From contig CAAFSR010000412.1 in NCBI GenBank assembly GCA_900765705.1, forward strand, positions 1-5,065: DNA of 5,065 nt. Direction: 5' to 3'. Positions within the stretch are counted from its first letter, which is position 1, and each line of letters starts with the position of its first letter. The notes under the pieces are model-generated. The model saw only the letters and a program-made list of their open reading frames with translations, ran no database searches and was not told the DNA's origin. Positions 1 through 4,972 of the stretch are shown here, one piece after another. The stretch is from an uncultured Faecalibacterium sp. (GTDB taxonomy: Bacteria; Bacillota; Clostridia; Oscillospirales; Ruminococcaceae). The translations under genes and the position numbers were made by a program.

Positions 1-299
1 AAAAGTTCCGCCACAATATCCGGGCCTACATCGTCCCGATGGAACTCCATGAAAAATGTCACAACGCTATGGTAGCGGCTGTCCTCGTCCGCCAGCGCTG
101 CTTTGATGGCGGCTTTGGCCTTCTCCGCCAATTTTTCCGCCTCATCCAGCATTTTTCCCACCGCATCCATGGCAGCAGGATCGCCGGTCAGTTCTTCCTC
201 TACATCGAAGATAAAGGGTAGTCCCGATTGATCGGGAAAGGCGAAGATCTCCTCGCCGGGGGTATATGTAAAATCAATGCGTTTACAGTTCAGTTTCAT
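1..299 (-). CDS. DUF2004-like protein, N-terminal part (runs off left edge)
   Basis: This is the first 99 codons of the last visible gene of the operon; its 3' end lies beyond base 1. The start is ATG at 299, preceded by AAGGAGG about 8 nt upstream and 12 nt after the TAA of the DUF2262 gene. The N-terminal third is beta-rich, with an FPDQSGLPFIFDVEEEL segment. It is followed by a charged helix of about residues 45-70, rich in Ala, Lys and Glu, and then the segment YHSVVTFFMEFHRDDVGPDI at about residues 76-95. That last segment resembles the helical 'FxxFHxDEL' region I associate with DUF2004 proteins, an uncharacterised family often found among immunity-type gene clusters. No catalytic motif, signal peptide or membrane segment is visible. 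Family assignment is from memory and the C-terminal half cannot be seen. An immunity role is inferred from context only. Confidence 0.65.
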   Translation of the reverse strand, partial: MKLNCKRIDFTYTPGEEIFAFPDQSGLPFIFDVEEELTGDPAAMDAVGKMLDEAEKLAEKAKAAIKAALADEDSRYHSVVTFFMEFHRDDVGPDIVAEL

Positions 300-311
300 C
301 TCTGCGCCTCC

Positions 312-1151
312 TTATCCCTCAATGTTGACAGTTTTGAGGCCCTTTTTCAAGGAGCCGTAGACCGTCACAGCATGGTCGGTGAACATCTCATCACAGTCAA
401 ACCAGGCAGTGAAGCTGCCGCCGGAGGTGACGGACAGGCTCGTCAGGCTGATCCGCCGGGCCAATTCTTCCTCTGTGATGGGGTCGGTTTCCGGGTTACG
501 GGGATTTTCTTCATCTTGGGAGAGCCAGTTGTTGGCCAGCTCGGTCAGGTTCTTGGCCGCAAGCTCCCGCATGGCTTTGTCCCAGGTGTCACAGTCGGCC
601 AGCAGCTTCTTGGCGGCGCTGCGGGCGCGGGTCCAGGAGGGCTTGCTCTCGGCGTTGACCTCCAGAGAAAGGCTCACATCCTTTCCGCACCATGGAATCT
701 CCCCCTCAAAGGAACCGTAGTCCTTGTCCAGTGTTAGTTCTCCCAGAACCTGGTCCTGGATCACCACCGGCTTGTGGTATTCCTCCAGAACGGCCCCGAG
801 TTCCGGGCAGTCCTCATGGGCATTGACTATCTCGGAGATACACCAAGGGCGCACCACCAGATCCTTTGCCAATTCTTCTTTCATCCGGCGGATCTTCAGG
901 CGGCAGATCTGCTCGCTTTGAAAGCGTCCCCACCCCTTGTCACTGTTACGCTCCTCATCGCTGACCGGCCAATCCAGCCGCTCCTCTTTGGTGGTGACCT
1001 CGCCGGTGTCACAGAACACTATGCCCAGCGTCACAACGGTCATTTCCCAAAAGTTGCCTTTCCAGTTAAATCCGCCCCCAATGCAGCGATTGATCAGAGC
1101 AATCACTTCCTGCTCCTCGGACTCGTACATCTCATAGAATTCTTCAAACAT
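312..1151 (-). CDS. DUF2262 domain protein, probable immunity-type protein
   Basis: A 279-aa soluble protein. I chose ATG at 1151 because GATAAGGAGGG lies about 9 nt upstream; the longer reading frame to 1214 overlaps the preceding gene and has no ribosome site. Residues about 134-279 match the DUF2262 pattern. That pattern has a 'VLGELTLDKDYGSFEGEIPW' opening (residues 135-154), a middle helical part (TWDKAMRELAAKNLTELANNW), an 'ITEEELARRISLTSLSV' segment, and a C-terminal 'GSFTAWFDCDEMFTDHAVTV' strand set (about 245-264). Residues 1-130 form a separate N-terminal region, with an acidic first helix and a GGGFNWKGNFWEMTVVTLG strand. I do not assign that region to a family. DUF2262 has no known catalytic role that I can state, but such proteins recur in banks of immunity genes. 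It lies 14 nt after the TfoX-like gene and 12 nt before the DUF2004-like gene, so it is almost certainly co-transcribed. The domain call is good; the function is inferred. Confidence 0.82.
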   Translation of the reverse strand: MFEEFYEMYESEEQEVIALINRCIGGGFNWKGNFWEMTVVTLGIVFCDTGEVTTKEERLDWPVSDEERNSDKGWGRFQSEQICRLKIRRMKEELAKDLVVRPWCISEIVNAHEDCPELGAVLEEYHKPVVIQDQVLGELTLDKDYGSFEGEIPWCGKDVSLSLEVNAESKPSWTRARSAAKKLLADCDTWDKAMRELAAKNLTELANNWLSQDEENPRNPETDPITEEELARRISLTSLSVTSGGSFTAWFDCDEMFTDHAVTVYGSLKKGLKTVNIEG

Positions 1152-1165
1152 TAGTGCAGCCCTCC

Positions 1166-1786
1166 TTATCCCGCCGTCTGGCTGCGGTACTCCTTCTCCA
1201 GCGCGGTGTACCACCGATTCAGCATGGTTTCCAGACTGGTTTTTCCTTTCCGATCATAAAAAGCAAGGAACTTGTCCAGCAACTCAGGAAACAAATTCTT
1301 ACCGATATTTGTCAGGTCCTGGTTGATATAGACCATCCGCAGGATACGGCCCTGCCGGTCCAGAGGGTTCTTTTTCAGCAATTCCTTTTCAAAGCAGAAG
1401 CGCAGGAATACCACATTCTCGTCATAGAAGTCCTCCACCACAGCCGCGCCAATGCTGGTGTATGTGATGTCGTACACCAAACGGCTCCAGTCAAATTTCT
1501 CAGCATAGAGCAGTTTCAGCGCCTTCGCCCAGTGTTCCTCCGGGATTACCAGCATCCTGTGCTGGGCGGTACTGGAGTAGCCACGGTAGACGGGTTCCGG
1601 CTGCCCCAGCAGCTCACTCACGCTGTCGGCGTAGACGAAGCACAGCTCCTCATCGAACAGGCCGCCGATGAAGTTGCCATTGCAGTACAGCATATAATTC
1701 TTGGACTTGGCCGGAGAATAAGAGAGGCTGTATTCCTGCGAGTCCAGGTTTTTATGTACCTTGTTCAGAAAGTCTATTGATGTCAT
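1166..1786 (-). CDS. TfoX N-terminal-like domain protein, 206 aa
   Basis: Start ATG at 1786 is supported by GAGGAG 7 nt upstream; an in-frame extension to 1834 would overlap the preceding mini-ORF and lacks a ribosome site. Residues about 4-97 resemble the TfoX N-terminal fold. The features are an opening helix (DFLNKVHKNL), then YMLYCNGNFIGGLFDEELCF (31-50), a short helix DSVSELLGQPEPVYRGY (54-70), a strand HRMLVIP, and a helix EEHWAKALKLLYAE. TfoX_N domains are small alpha/beta domains found in competence regulators and in many stand-alone proteins of unknown role. Residues about 98-206 are a second, unassigned region with hydrophobic strands (AAVVEDF, NVVFLRFCFEKELL) and a helical C-terminus (SLETMLNRWYTALEKEY). 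No DNA-binding motif is clear. Its position inside an immunity-type operon suggests an immunity or toxin-neutralising role rather than competence control; that is inference. Confidence 0.8.
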   Translation of the reverse strand: MTSIDFLNKVHKNLDSQEYSLSYSPAKSKNYMLYCNGNFIGGLFDEELCFVYADSVSELLGQPEPVYRGYSSTAQHRMLVIPEEHWAKALKLLYAEKFDWSRLVYDITYTSIGAAVVEDFYDENVVFLRFCFEKELLKKNPLDRQGRILRMVYINQDLTNIGKNLFPELLDKFLAFYDRKGKTSLETMLNRWYTALEKEYRSQTAG

Positions 1787-1790
1787 GGCT

Positions 1791-1856
1791 TTACTCCTCA
1801 AACTCACCCTTTCGGTCATGACCGATGGCTTCAACTTTATAGGCAGTTATGGACAT
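1791..1856 (-). CDS. 21-residue mini-ORF with strong ribosome site
   Basis: ATG at 1856 opens a 21-codon frame encoding MSITAYKVEAIGHDRKGEFE plus one more Glu, ending in TAA at 1791. It has the best Shine-Dalgarno in the window, AGGAGGTG at 1865-1872, with 8 nt spacing. Its last codons (GAG GAG) form the ribosome site of the next gene, whose ATG is only 4 nt past the stop. It overlaps by 10 nt the frame-corrected 3' end of the upstream gene. It may be a genuine micropeptide, a translational-coupling leader for the TfoX-like gene, or the surviving N-terminus of a truncated gene; 'YKVEAIGHDRKGEFEE' reads like natural protein sequence. No homologue is recognised, and automated gene callers would miss it. 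Confidence 0.5.
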   Translation of the reverse strand: MSITAYKVEAIGHDRKGEFEE

Positions 1857-2241
1857 TGCAGTTTCACCTCCTGAGCCAATACAAATCCGCACAGCCCAAG
1901 GGAAGAATCAATGACAAATACCCGGATGTGCTCCCGATCCATGCGCTCCCGCAGTTCCTCGATGCTGCAACAGGCGGGAAAACCGTAAGAGATGGTCCCG
2001 CTCAGCAGGTCTTTATTCTGTTCAAAAAAGCGTCCACGCTGATCTCATCCATGCCGAAGAGGATGTTGTCCTGAACCACATTTTCAAACCAGTGGGCCAG
2101 CAGGCCAGTAAAGTGAACGGATACTTTCTCTCCGGCCTCGGTCTGGGTATCCATGTGCAGGATGTGGGCTTCAAAGTCAGCGTAGTAGCGCAGGACTCTG
2201 TTGTCGTGCAGACCATCAAAAGAGCAAATCAGCGTACTCAT
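1847..2241 (-). pseudogene. Frameshifted 131-aa candidate immunity protein (T6 tract)
   Basis: ATG at 2241 overlaps the preceding stop (ATGA), and the open frame runs 79 codons to TGA at 2002. The reading then continues in the -1 frame with clearly protein-like sequence: NKDLLSGTISYGFPACCSIE, a charged helix EELRERMDREH, strand IRVFVIDSSLGLCGFVLAQE, and stop TAA at 1847. The junction is a T6 run at 2024-2029. One extra T, or a -1 slip on T-TTT-TTG, gives ...VDAFFEQNKDLLSG and a single 131-aa product, and the nucleotide count (395 + 1 = 132 codons) fits exactly. The N-terminal part (FDGLHDNRVLRYY, then VSVHFTGLLAHWFENVVQDN) looks like a small beta-rich domain of unknown family. I cannot tell a true mutation from a sequencing or assembly indel, or from programmed or slippage-based frameshifting. 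Without correction the product would be a 79-aa truncated protein. Confidence 0.75.
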
Positions 2242-2450
2242 AGGGATTCCTCCTCGTCCATGAGCTGCTCCTGGACCTCTTTGGGCAGGTCGTTCCATAA
2301 AATATCGTATGTAAAATCTCGAATTTCCGGGTAACACTCTCGTGCGGTCTTTTCCGCCGTTTCCCGATCCAGGTAGTGCATCTCTTGATGGAAAAACCAG
2401 TTGAGCTTTTCCATCAGCCGATAGAGGCGGATCTGTTCTTCTTGGGTCAT
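2238..2450 (-). CDS. Small acidic helical protein, 70 aa, unknown function
   Basis: ATG at 2450 follows AAAAGGAG with 7 nt spacing and lies 13 nt after the stop of the Imm17-like gene. Its TGA overlaps the ATG of the next gene in an ATGA arrangement, indicating translational coupling. The protein is predicted almost wholly helical: helix 1 about residues 3-25 (EEQIRLYRLMEKLNWFFHQE), helix 2 about 29-40 (RETAEKTARECY), and helix 3 about 43-66 ending in an acidic tail (DEEESL). There are no cysteine pairs, membrane segments or signal peptide. I do not recognise the family. Its size, acidity and place in the operon fit a small immunity protein or a helper subunit of the adjacent coupled gene, but this is inference. 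Confidence 0.8.
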   Translation of the reverse strand: MTQEEQIRLYRLMEKLNWFFHQEMHYLDRETAEKTARECYPEIRDFTYDILWNDLPKEVQEQLMDEEESL

Positions 2451-2463
2451 GGGATCGCTCCTT

Positions 2464-2697
2464 TTATTGCAATTTCAGCACGAATCCCCAGATGCTCACC
2501 ACGATCAGAAGGACACCCAGCAGGAAGAAGATCACCCGCCGGGAGCCGCGTCCATAGCGGTGAGAATCCGGCTTGCCGGTAGGGTCGCAGAGCCAGTTCC
2601 AGTTGCGGATTGCTCCAAACAAAATCACGGCCCCGATGAGCACCGAGGCAATGTACCAATGCTCTTGTAAAAATGCTGTGATCTGTTCGCTGTTCAT
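2464..2697 (-). CDS. Imm17-like two-helix membrane immunity protein, 77 aa
   Basis: A small membrane protein with two predicted transmembrane helices, about residues 14-32 (WYIASVLIGAVILFGAI) and 54-74 (RVIFFLLGVLLIVVSIWGFV). They are joined by a polar loop carrying NWNWLCDPTGKPDSHRYGRG at about 32-51. The 'NWxWLxDPTGKPD...GR' loop between two helices is what I associate with the Imm17 family. Imm17 was predicted as an immunity family in polymorphic toxin systems, presumably guarding against a toxin acting at or crossing the inner membrane. ATG at 2697 overlaps the stop of the upstream TPR-like gene by 4 nt (ATGA), so translation is likely coupled. The length agrees with small immunity proteins of this type. 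The family call is from motif memory without a database search; another two-helix membrane family is possible. Confidence 0.75.
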   Translation of the reverse strand: MNSEQITAFLQEHWYIASVLIGAVILFGAIRNWNWLCDPTGKPDSHRYGRGSRRVIFFLLGVLLIVVSIWGFVLKLQ

Positions 2698-3206
2698 TTA
2701 CATATAACCCCCTTTTCATCATCGGGAGTTTCCCGCCGAATAAATTCCTCCCGTTCTTTCAAATCTATTTCCAAGGCTTTTTCCTCCTCAAGATATTCCT
2801 CGCAGTCCCGAACCAGCTTTTGGGCGGCTGGGTCATCCGGGGCCAGGGCCAGCCAGCATTTTGCGTATTCATAGGCGGTGGCTGCGGAGCGGTACGCCAT
2901 CAGGCAGGAATAGCCCATCCGGGAGTTCCAGTAGGGATCGTTCTCACCCTGGGCGCGGACGGACTCCAGCAGCTCAATGGCGTGTCGGATGAGATCCCCG
3001 TCCACTTCACCGTCGGTCCCATGCTCTCCATGATCTCCCAGCACCGCCAGATTGCTGTAAGCCCGACTCAGCTTGACGGTCAGCAGATAGCCCCGCTCCT
3101 GTTCCGGGATGGCTTCGATGGCCCGGATACACCGGGAATACTCGTCCTTCTTATTCCATTGCTCAAGCTGCTCCAGCAGCTCTGCTTTTTCTGCCTGATT
3201 CATCAT
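2694..3206 (-). CDS. TPR-like helical repeat protein, 170 aa
   Basis: The start is ATG at 3206 (tandem ATG ATG), overlapping the stop of the 99-aa gene, with a modest AAAGGCGG ribosome site; translation is probably coupled to the upstream gene. The protein is alpha-helical. An N-terminal helix with a 'LEQLEQWNKKDEYSRCIRAI' segment leads into two TPR-like helical pairs, at about residues 44-85 (VKLSRAYSNLAVLGD... HAIELLESV) and about 92-124 (YWNSRMGYSCLMAYRSAATA... CWLALAPDDP). The usual 'yW..RMGYslmayrs...AyeYakcwLaLaPdDP' spacing of TPR pairs is visible. A His/Gly-rich insertion (GDHGEHGTDGEVDGD, about 57-71) interrupts the first pair. The C-terminus is a strongly charged helix (about 134-160). 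TPR units mediate protein binding, and similar short TPR proteins occur in polymorphic-toxin immunity banks. The substrate or partner cannot be deduced. Confidence 0.8.
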   Translation of the reverse strand: MMNQAEKAELLEQLEQWNKKDEYSRCIRAIEAIPEQERGYLLTVKLSRAYSNLAVLGDHGEHGTDGEVDGDLIRHAIELLESVRAQGENDPYWNSRMGYSCLMAYRSAATAYEYAKCWLALAPDDPAAQKLVRDCEEYLEEEKALEIDLKEREEFIRRETPDDEKGVICK

Positions 3207-3502
3207 TTCACCGCCTTTTCTGTGTCATGCTTTGCTTTTTTGAAGTGTCCACTGCCTCGCCAGGTGTTGACCACACAGGTGAAGATCTGGCCGCAGTGCT
3301 TGCACCTAATCATGTGAGCCATAATTTCGTCTGCCCAGCCATCCTCTGTCTTTACCTTCTCCAGTGGGCAGGTGGATTCCTCTTGCATCAGTTCAAATTC
3401 CCCCTCCGACACCAACTGCTGAATGTAAGCAATACAGGCCAGATAGTCCTTTGGGGCGTCAAATTTTCTCCATGTTTGAATGTTTCGGCAGTGCTCGCAC
3501 AT
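3203..3502 (-). CDS. 99-aa protein with paired Cys motifs, unknown family
   Basis: ATG at 3502 has AAGGAGG 8 nt upstream; the open frame extends to 3643 but the extra N-terminus overlaps the preceding gene and is not supported. The protein has CxxC pairs at residues 2-5 (CEHC) and 67-70 (CKHCG), plus single cysteines at 45 and 76. This suggests a zinc-binding knuckle joining the N-terminus to the C-terminal part, though zinc binding is inference. Between them lie a helix (about 17-33, PKDYLACIAYIQQLVSEG) and an acidic stretch. The end is RGSGHFKKAKHDTEKAV, a basic tail with a 'WRGSGxFKK' motif. I do not recognise a named family. It is 61 nt after the 371-aa gene and overlaps the TPR-like gene by 4 nt (ATGA), placing it in the same transcript. 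Candidate small immunity protein. Confidence 0.78.
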   Translation of the reverse strand: MCEHCRNIQTWRKFDAPKDYLACIAYIQQLVSEGEFELMQEESTCPLEKVKTEDGWADEIMAHMIRCKHCGQIFTCVVNTWRGSGHFKKAKHDTEKAVK

Positions 3503-3521
3503 AGTGGACGCCTCCTTACGC

Positions 3522-3539
3522 AAATACCTGCTGGTATTT
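3522..3539 (-). repeat. Perfect 7-bp inverted repeat before 99-aa gene
   Basis: On the minus strand the sequence AAATACC-AGCA-GGTATTT can fold into a 7-bp stem with a 4-nt loop. It sits in the 61-nt gap between the 371-aa and 99-aa genes and ends just upstream of the AAGGAGG ribosome site. No T-run follows, so it is not a standard intrinsic terminator. It may be a small mRNA hairpin that shapes expression of the downstream genes, an RNA-processing site, or chance. Confidence 0.4.
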
Positions 3540-3563
3540 CTCTTTTCATACTGTGCGACTTTT

Positions 3564-4679
3564 TTAGGTCTGCTGGTGCTGCATGGACACGATATGGCAG
3601 TCCGGGCAGAATTCCACATAGAGCGTGCCCTCCGCACAGTCAAACACCGTATCCCACTGAATCTGGGCCAGATATTTCATAGGTTTCCCGCAGTGGGGGC
3701 AGGTCGTATATTCCGCGTCCTGTACCCAGTTGGCAAAGCCACCCACCGTGTTCACATCCTGGCAGGCCGCACCGTAAAACAGGGGCACGGGCGCTTCGCC
3801 CAGCACAAAGGGATTTTCCGTGAGGGCCTTGTAGTCCTCGGGACTGACATAGCAATCCGTTTTCTCCGCCCCGTCAAAGAACTCGGAGGGAAAGACTTCC
3901 ACGCCGCCATCCAGGGTAAAACTGTTAAAGGCTGGACCTTTCAAGAATCCCACACAGTTGGGGCAGCAGGTGGCAGTCAGAATACCATCCAACCCCAGAA
4001 ATTTCAGCCGCTCATCCCGGCCATCCAGCACCAGCATGTCCACCATGCGTCCGCCACAGTGGGGGCATGTGTCCTCCCGTGCCCGGCCAATGCGGACGGG
4101 AGATTTCTCGCTGGTGGTTCCTTTGACCATAGGATAGCAGGTATCGAAGTTGAGCTGGATTTTCTGGCCCTCCTTGTCGAAGGTCCAGCCTCCGATCTGC
4201 GCATAGCTGGATGGGTCTACATAGAGGCCCTTGCGCCAGGGCCGGGGATTTCGCTCCAGCTCCAGCAGAGTCTCCATTGCCTTGTCATCTCCTTGCATAG
4301 CAAGGCAACTCATCAGGTTGGAGGCCGCGCTGGAATATTCCGCGGACAACAGCGCATGGATCAGACCATCCCGCACATCGGCGGGAGCATGATAATAGAT
4401 CTCACAGGGCCAGAACACCTCTGCGGCCAGTGCCACTCGCTGAATCTCCGGGGTGATGGCATCATGGTAGCCAAGCAGCTGCCAAAAGTCGGCGAACTCT
4501 GGGTCCTCCATATCAGCCAGCCTCTGGATGTTCTGTATCAAGTTTCTTTGTTTTTCGACAATTTGTTCCGGCATCCAGGCCAGAGCAGCTTGCCGTTCTT
4601 GCTCGCACTTACATTTCCAACACAATCCCTCATAACCCAATGGGGTTCCACAGCTGGGGCAGGTATATTTCAGACTCAT
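3564..4679 (-). CDS. Triple zinc-ribbon protein with YwqG/DUF1963-like C-terminus, 371 aa
   Basis: This is the first long gene of the operon. ATG at 4679 is preceded by AAAGGAG, 9 nt spacing, and lies 15 nt after the stop of the small upstream ORF. Three pairs of CxxC motifs are visible: C7/C10 with C20/C23, C205/C208 with C239/C242, and C327/C330 with C358/C361, which looks like three zinc ribbons. Residues about 30-165 are helical (a HEAT-like or repeat region is possible: FADFWQLLGYHDAITPEIQR, then AALAAEVFWP and DDKAMETLLELERNP). The C-terminus, from about 312, reads VGGFANWVQDAEYTTCPHCG, then KPMKYLAQIQW, GTLYVEFCPDCHI and QHQQT. That pattern is typical of YwqG/DUF1963-type proteins, which I recall among predicted immunity families. 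Soluble, no signal peptide. Metal binding and immunity role are inferred; the middle and N-terminal regions are unassigned. Confidence 0.82.
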   Translation of the reverse strand: MSLKYTCPSCGTPLGYEGLCWKCKCEQERQAALAWMPEQIVEKQRNLIQNIQRLADMEDPEFADFWQLLGYHDAITPEIQRVALAAEVFWPCEIYYHAPADVRDGLIHALLSAEYSSAASNLMSCLAMQGDDKAMETLLELERNPRPWRKGLYVDPSSYAQIGGWTFDKEGQKIQLNFDTCYPMVKGTTSEKSPVRIGRAREDTCPHCGGRMVDMLVLDGRDERLKFLGLDGILTATCCPNCVGFLKGPAFNSFTLDGGVEVFPSEFFDGAEKTDCYVSPEDYKALTENPFVLGEAPVPLFYGAACQDVNTVGGFANWVQDAEYTTCPHCGKPMKYLAQIQWDTVFDCAEGTLYVEFCPDCHIVSMQHQQT

Positions 4680-4694
4680 GTTCTCATACTCCTT

Positions 4695-4865
4695 TCAGGC
4701 AATAAAAAAGCCCCACGCCGCACTGTCATAAAGACAGGCTGACGCAGGACATGAAGAAGCCGCGTTGAAGGAGCCGCATCCACCAGCAGATGTAGTTTCT
4801 TCAACAACCAAAATATTTTTTTCGTATCTTAAAGCAGCAAATTGCTGTCCAATATATTTGTTCAT
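4695..4865 (-). CDS. 56-aa Cys-containing small ORF (RiPP-like or leader peptide)
   Basis: An ATG at 4865 opens a 56-codon frame. The N-terminal part, MNKYIGQQFAALRYEKNILV then VEETTSA, is charged and leader-like. It is followed by a Gly/Ser/Ala-rich tail with three cysteines at 30, 39 and 44 (GGCGSFNAASSCPASACLYD) ending in SAAWGFFIA. It lies about 30 nt downstream of a good promoter but has only a weak ribosome site (GGTG, 5 nt from the ATG). Its last codons are part of a strong terminator hairpin and T-run, so the GFF residues may only reflect that. Three readings are possible: a small peptide precursor (leader plus Cys-rich core), a leader peptide controlling the operon, or a non-coding region open by chance. 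'IGQQFAALRYEKNI' also resembles the first helix of an XRE-type HTH, so a remnant is possible. No modification enzyme is visible in the window. Confidence 0.4.
   Translation of the reverse strand: MNKYIGQQFAALRYEKNILVVEETTSAGGCGSFNAASSCPASACLYDSAAWGFFIA
4704..4750 (-). terminator. Strong intrinsic terminator ahead of operon
   Basis: On the minus strand, GTCCTGCGTCAGCCTGTC (4750-4733), loop TTTAT, then GACAGTGCGGCGTGGGGC (4727-4710) forms a long stem: 5 bp at the tip, 2 bp, then 10 bp including G-U pairs, with two single-base bulges (A4740, T4722). It is followed directly by TTTTTT (4709-4704). It lies after the promoter at 4903-4931 and 25 nt before the ATG of the 371-aa gene, and it overlaps the 3' end of the 56-codon ORF. 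It should end transcripts from the promoter unless read-through or translation of the ORF disrupts the hairpin. Confidence 0.75.
4752..4777 (-). repeat. Two 12-bp direct repeats in leader region
   Basis: On the minus strand, GCGGCTCCTTCA (4777-4766) and GCGGCTTCTTCA (4763-4752) are 12-bp direct repeats with one mismatch, spaced 2 bp apart (14-nt period). They sit just upstream of the terminator stem and inside the 56-codon ORF. The period is not a multiple of three, so it does not give a peptide repeat. It could be a local duplication or a binding site in DNA or RNA. Confidence 0.35.
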
Positions 4866-4902
4866 AGCGGCACCATTTGTTCTGAGCGTAGTTTTATATC
4901 TT

Positions 4903-4931
4903 ATTATATCACAGCACCCCTTCAATGAAAA
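4903..4931 (-). promoter_or_regulatory. Extended -10 sigma-A promoter
   Basis: On the minus strand there is a perfect -10 TATAAT (4908-4903) with an extended TGA just upstream (TG-n-TATAAT), a 17-bp spacer, and a -35-like TTTTCA (4931-4926, 4 of 6 consensus matches). The start of transcription should fall near 4895. The region from 4866 to 4972 is AT-rich and otherwise holds no gene. The promoter feeds the 56-codon ORF and terminator first, then the 371-aa gene and the rest of the operon by read-through. Confidence 0.65.
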
Positions 4932-4972
4932 TATTTTGTTAGAAATGCTAATGAAAAATTTTTGTGAATTTG

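Noticed and set aside
1154..1780. 208-codon open frame on the plus strand
   Set aside because: It is antisense to the TfoX-like gene with no ribosome site; it is a shadow of the minus-strand coding bias.
2447..2722. 91-codon minus-strand frame overlapping the Imm17-like gene
   Set aside because: It overlaps the Imm17-like frame almost entirely and lacks the transmembrane pattern and the ATGA-coupled start.
3503..3643. N-terminal extension of the 99-aa gene
   Set aside because: It overlaps the end of the 371-aa gene, reads as low-complexity Arg/Ser-rich sequence, and has no ribosome site, whereas ATG 3502 has AAGGAGG.
3480..4742. 420-codon open frame on the plus strand
   Set aside because: It is antisense to the 371-aa gene, has no ribosome site before its ATG, and its translation shows no recognisable domain. 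The minus-strand frame has paired CxxC motifs and a good Shine-Dalgarno.
4695..4925. Longer version of the small ORF starting at TTG 4925
   Set aside because: The TTG lies inside the predicted promoter spacer, upstream of the likely transcription start, so it would not be in the mRNA. ATG 4865 is the only plausible start.
4954..4963. AAAAATTTTT palindrome as a terminator of the upstream gene
   Set aside because: It is a pure A/T palindrome with no GC stem, so it is unlikely to terminate transcription.
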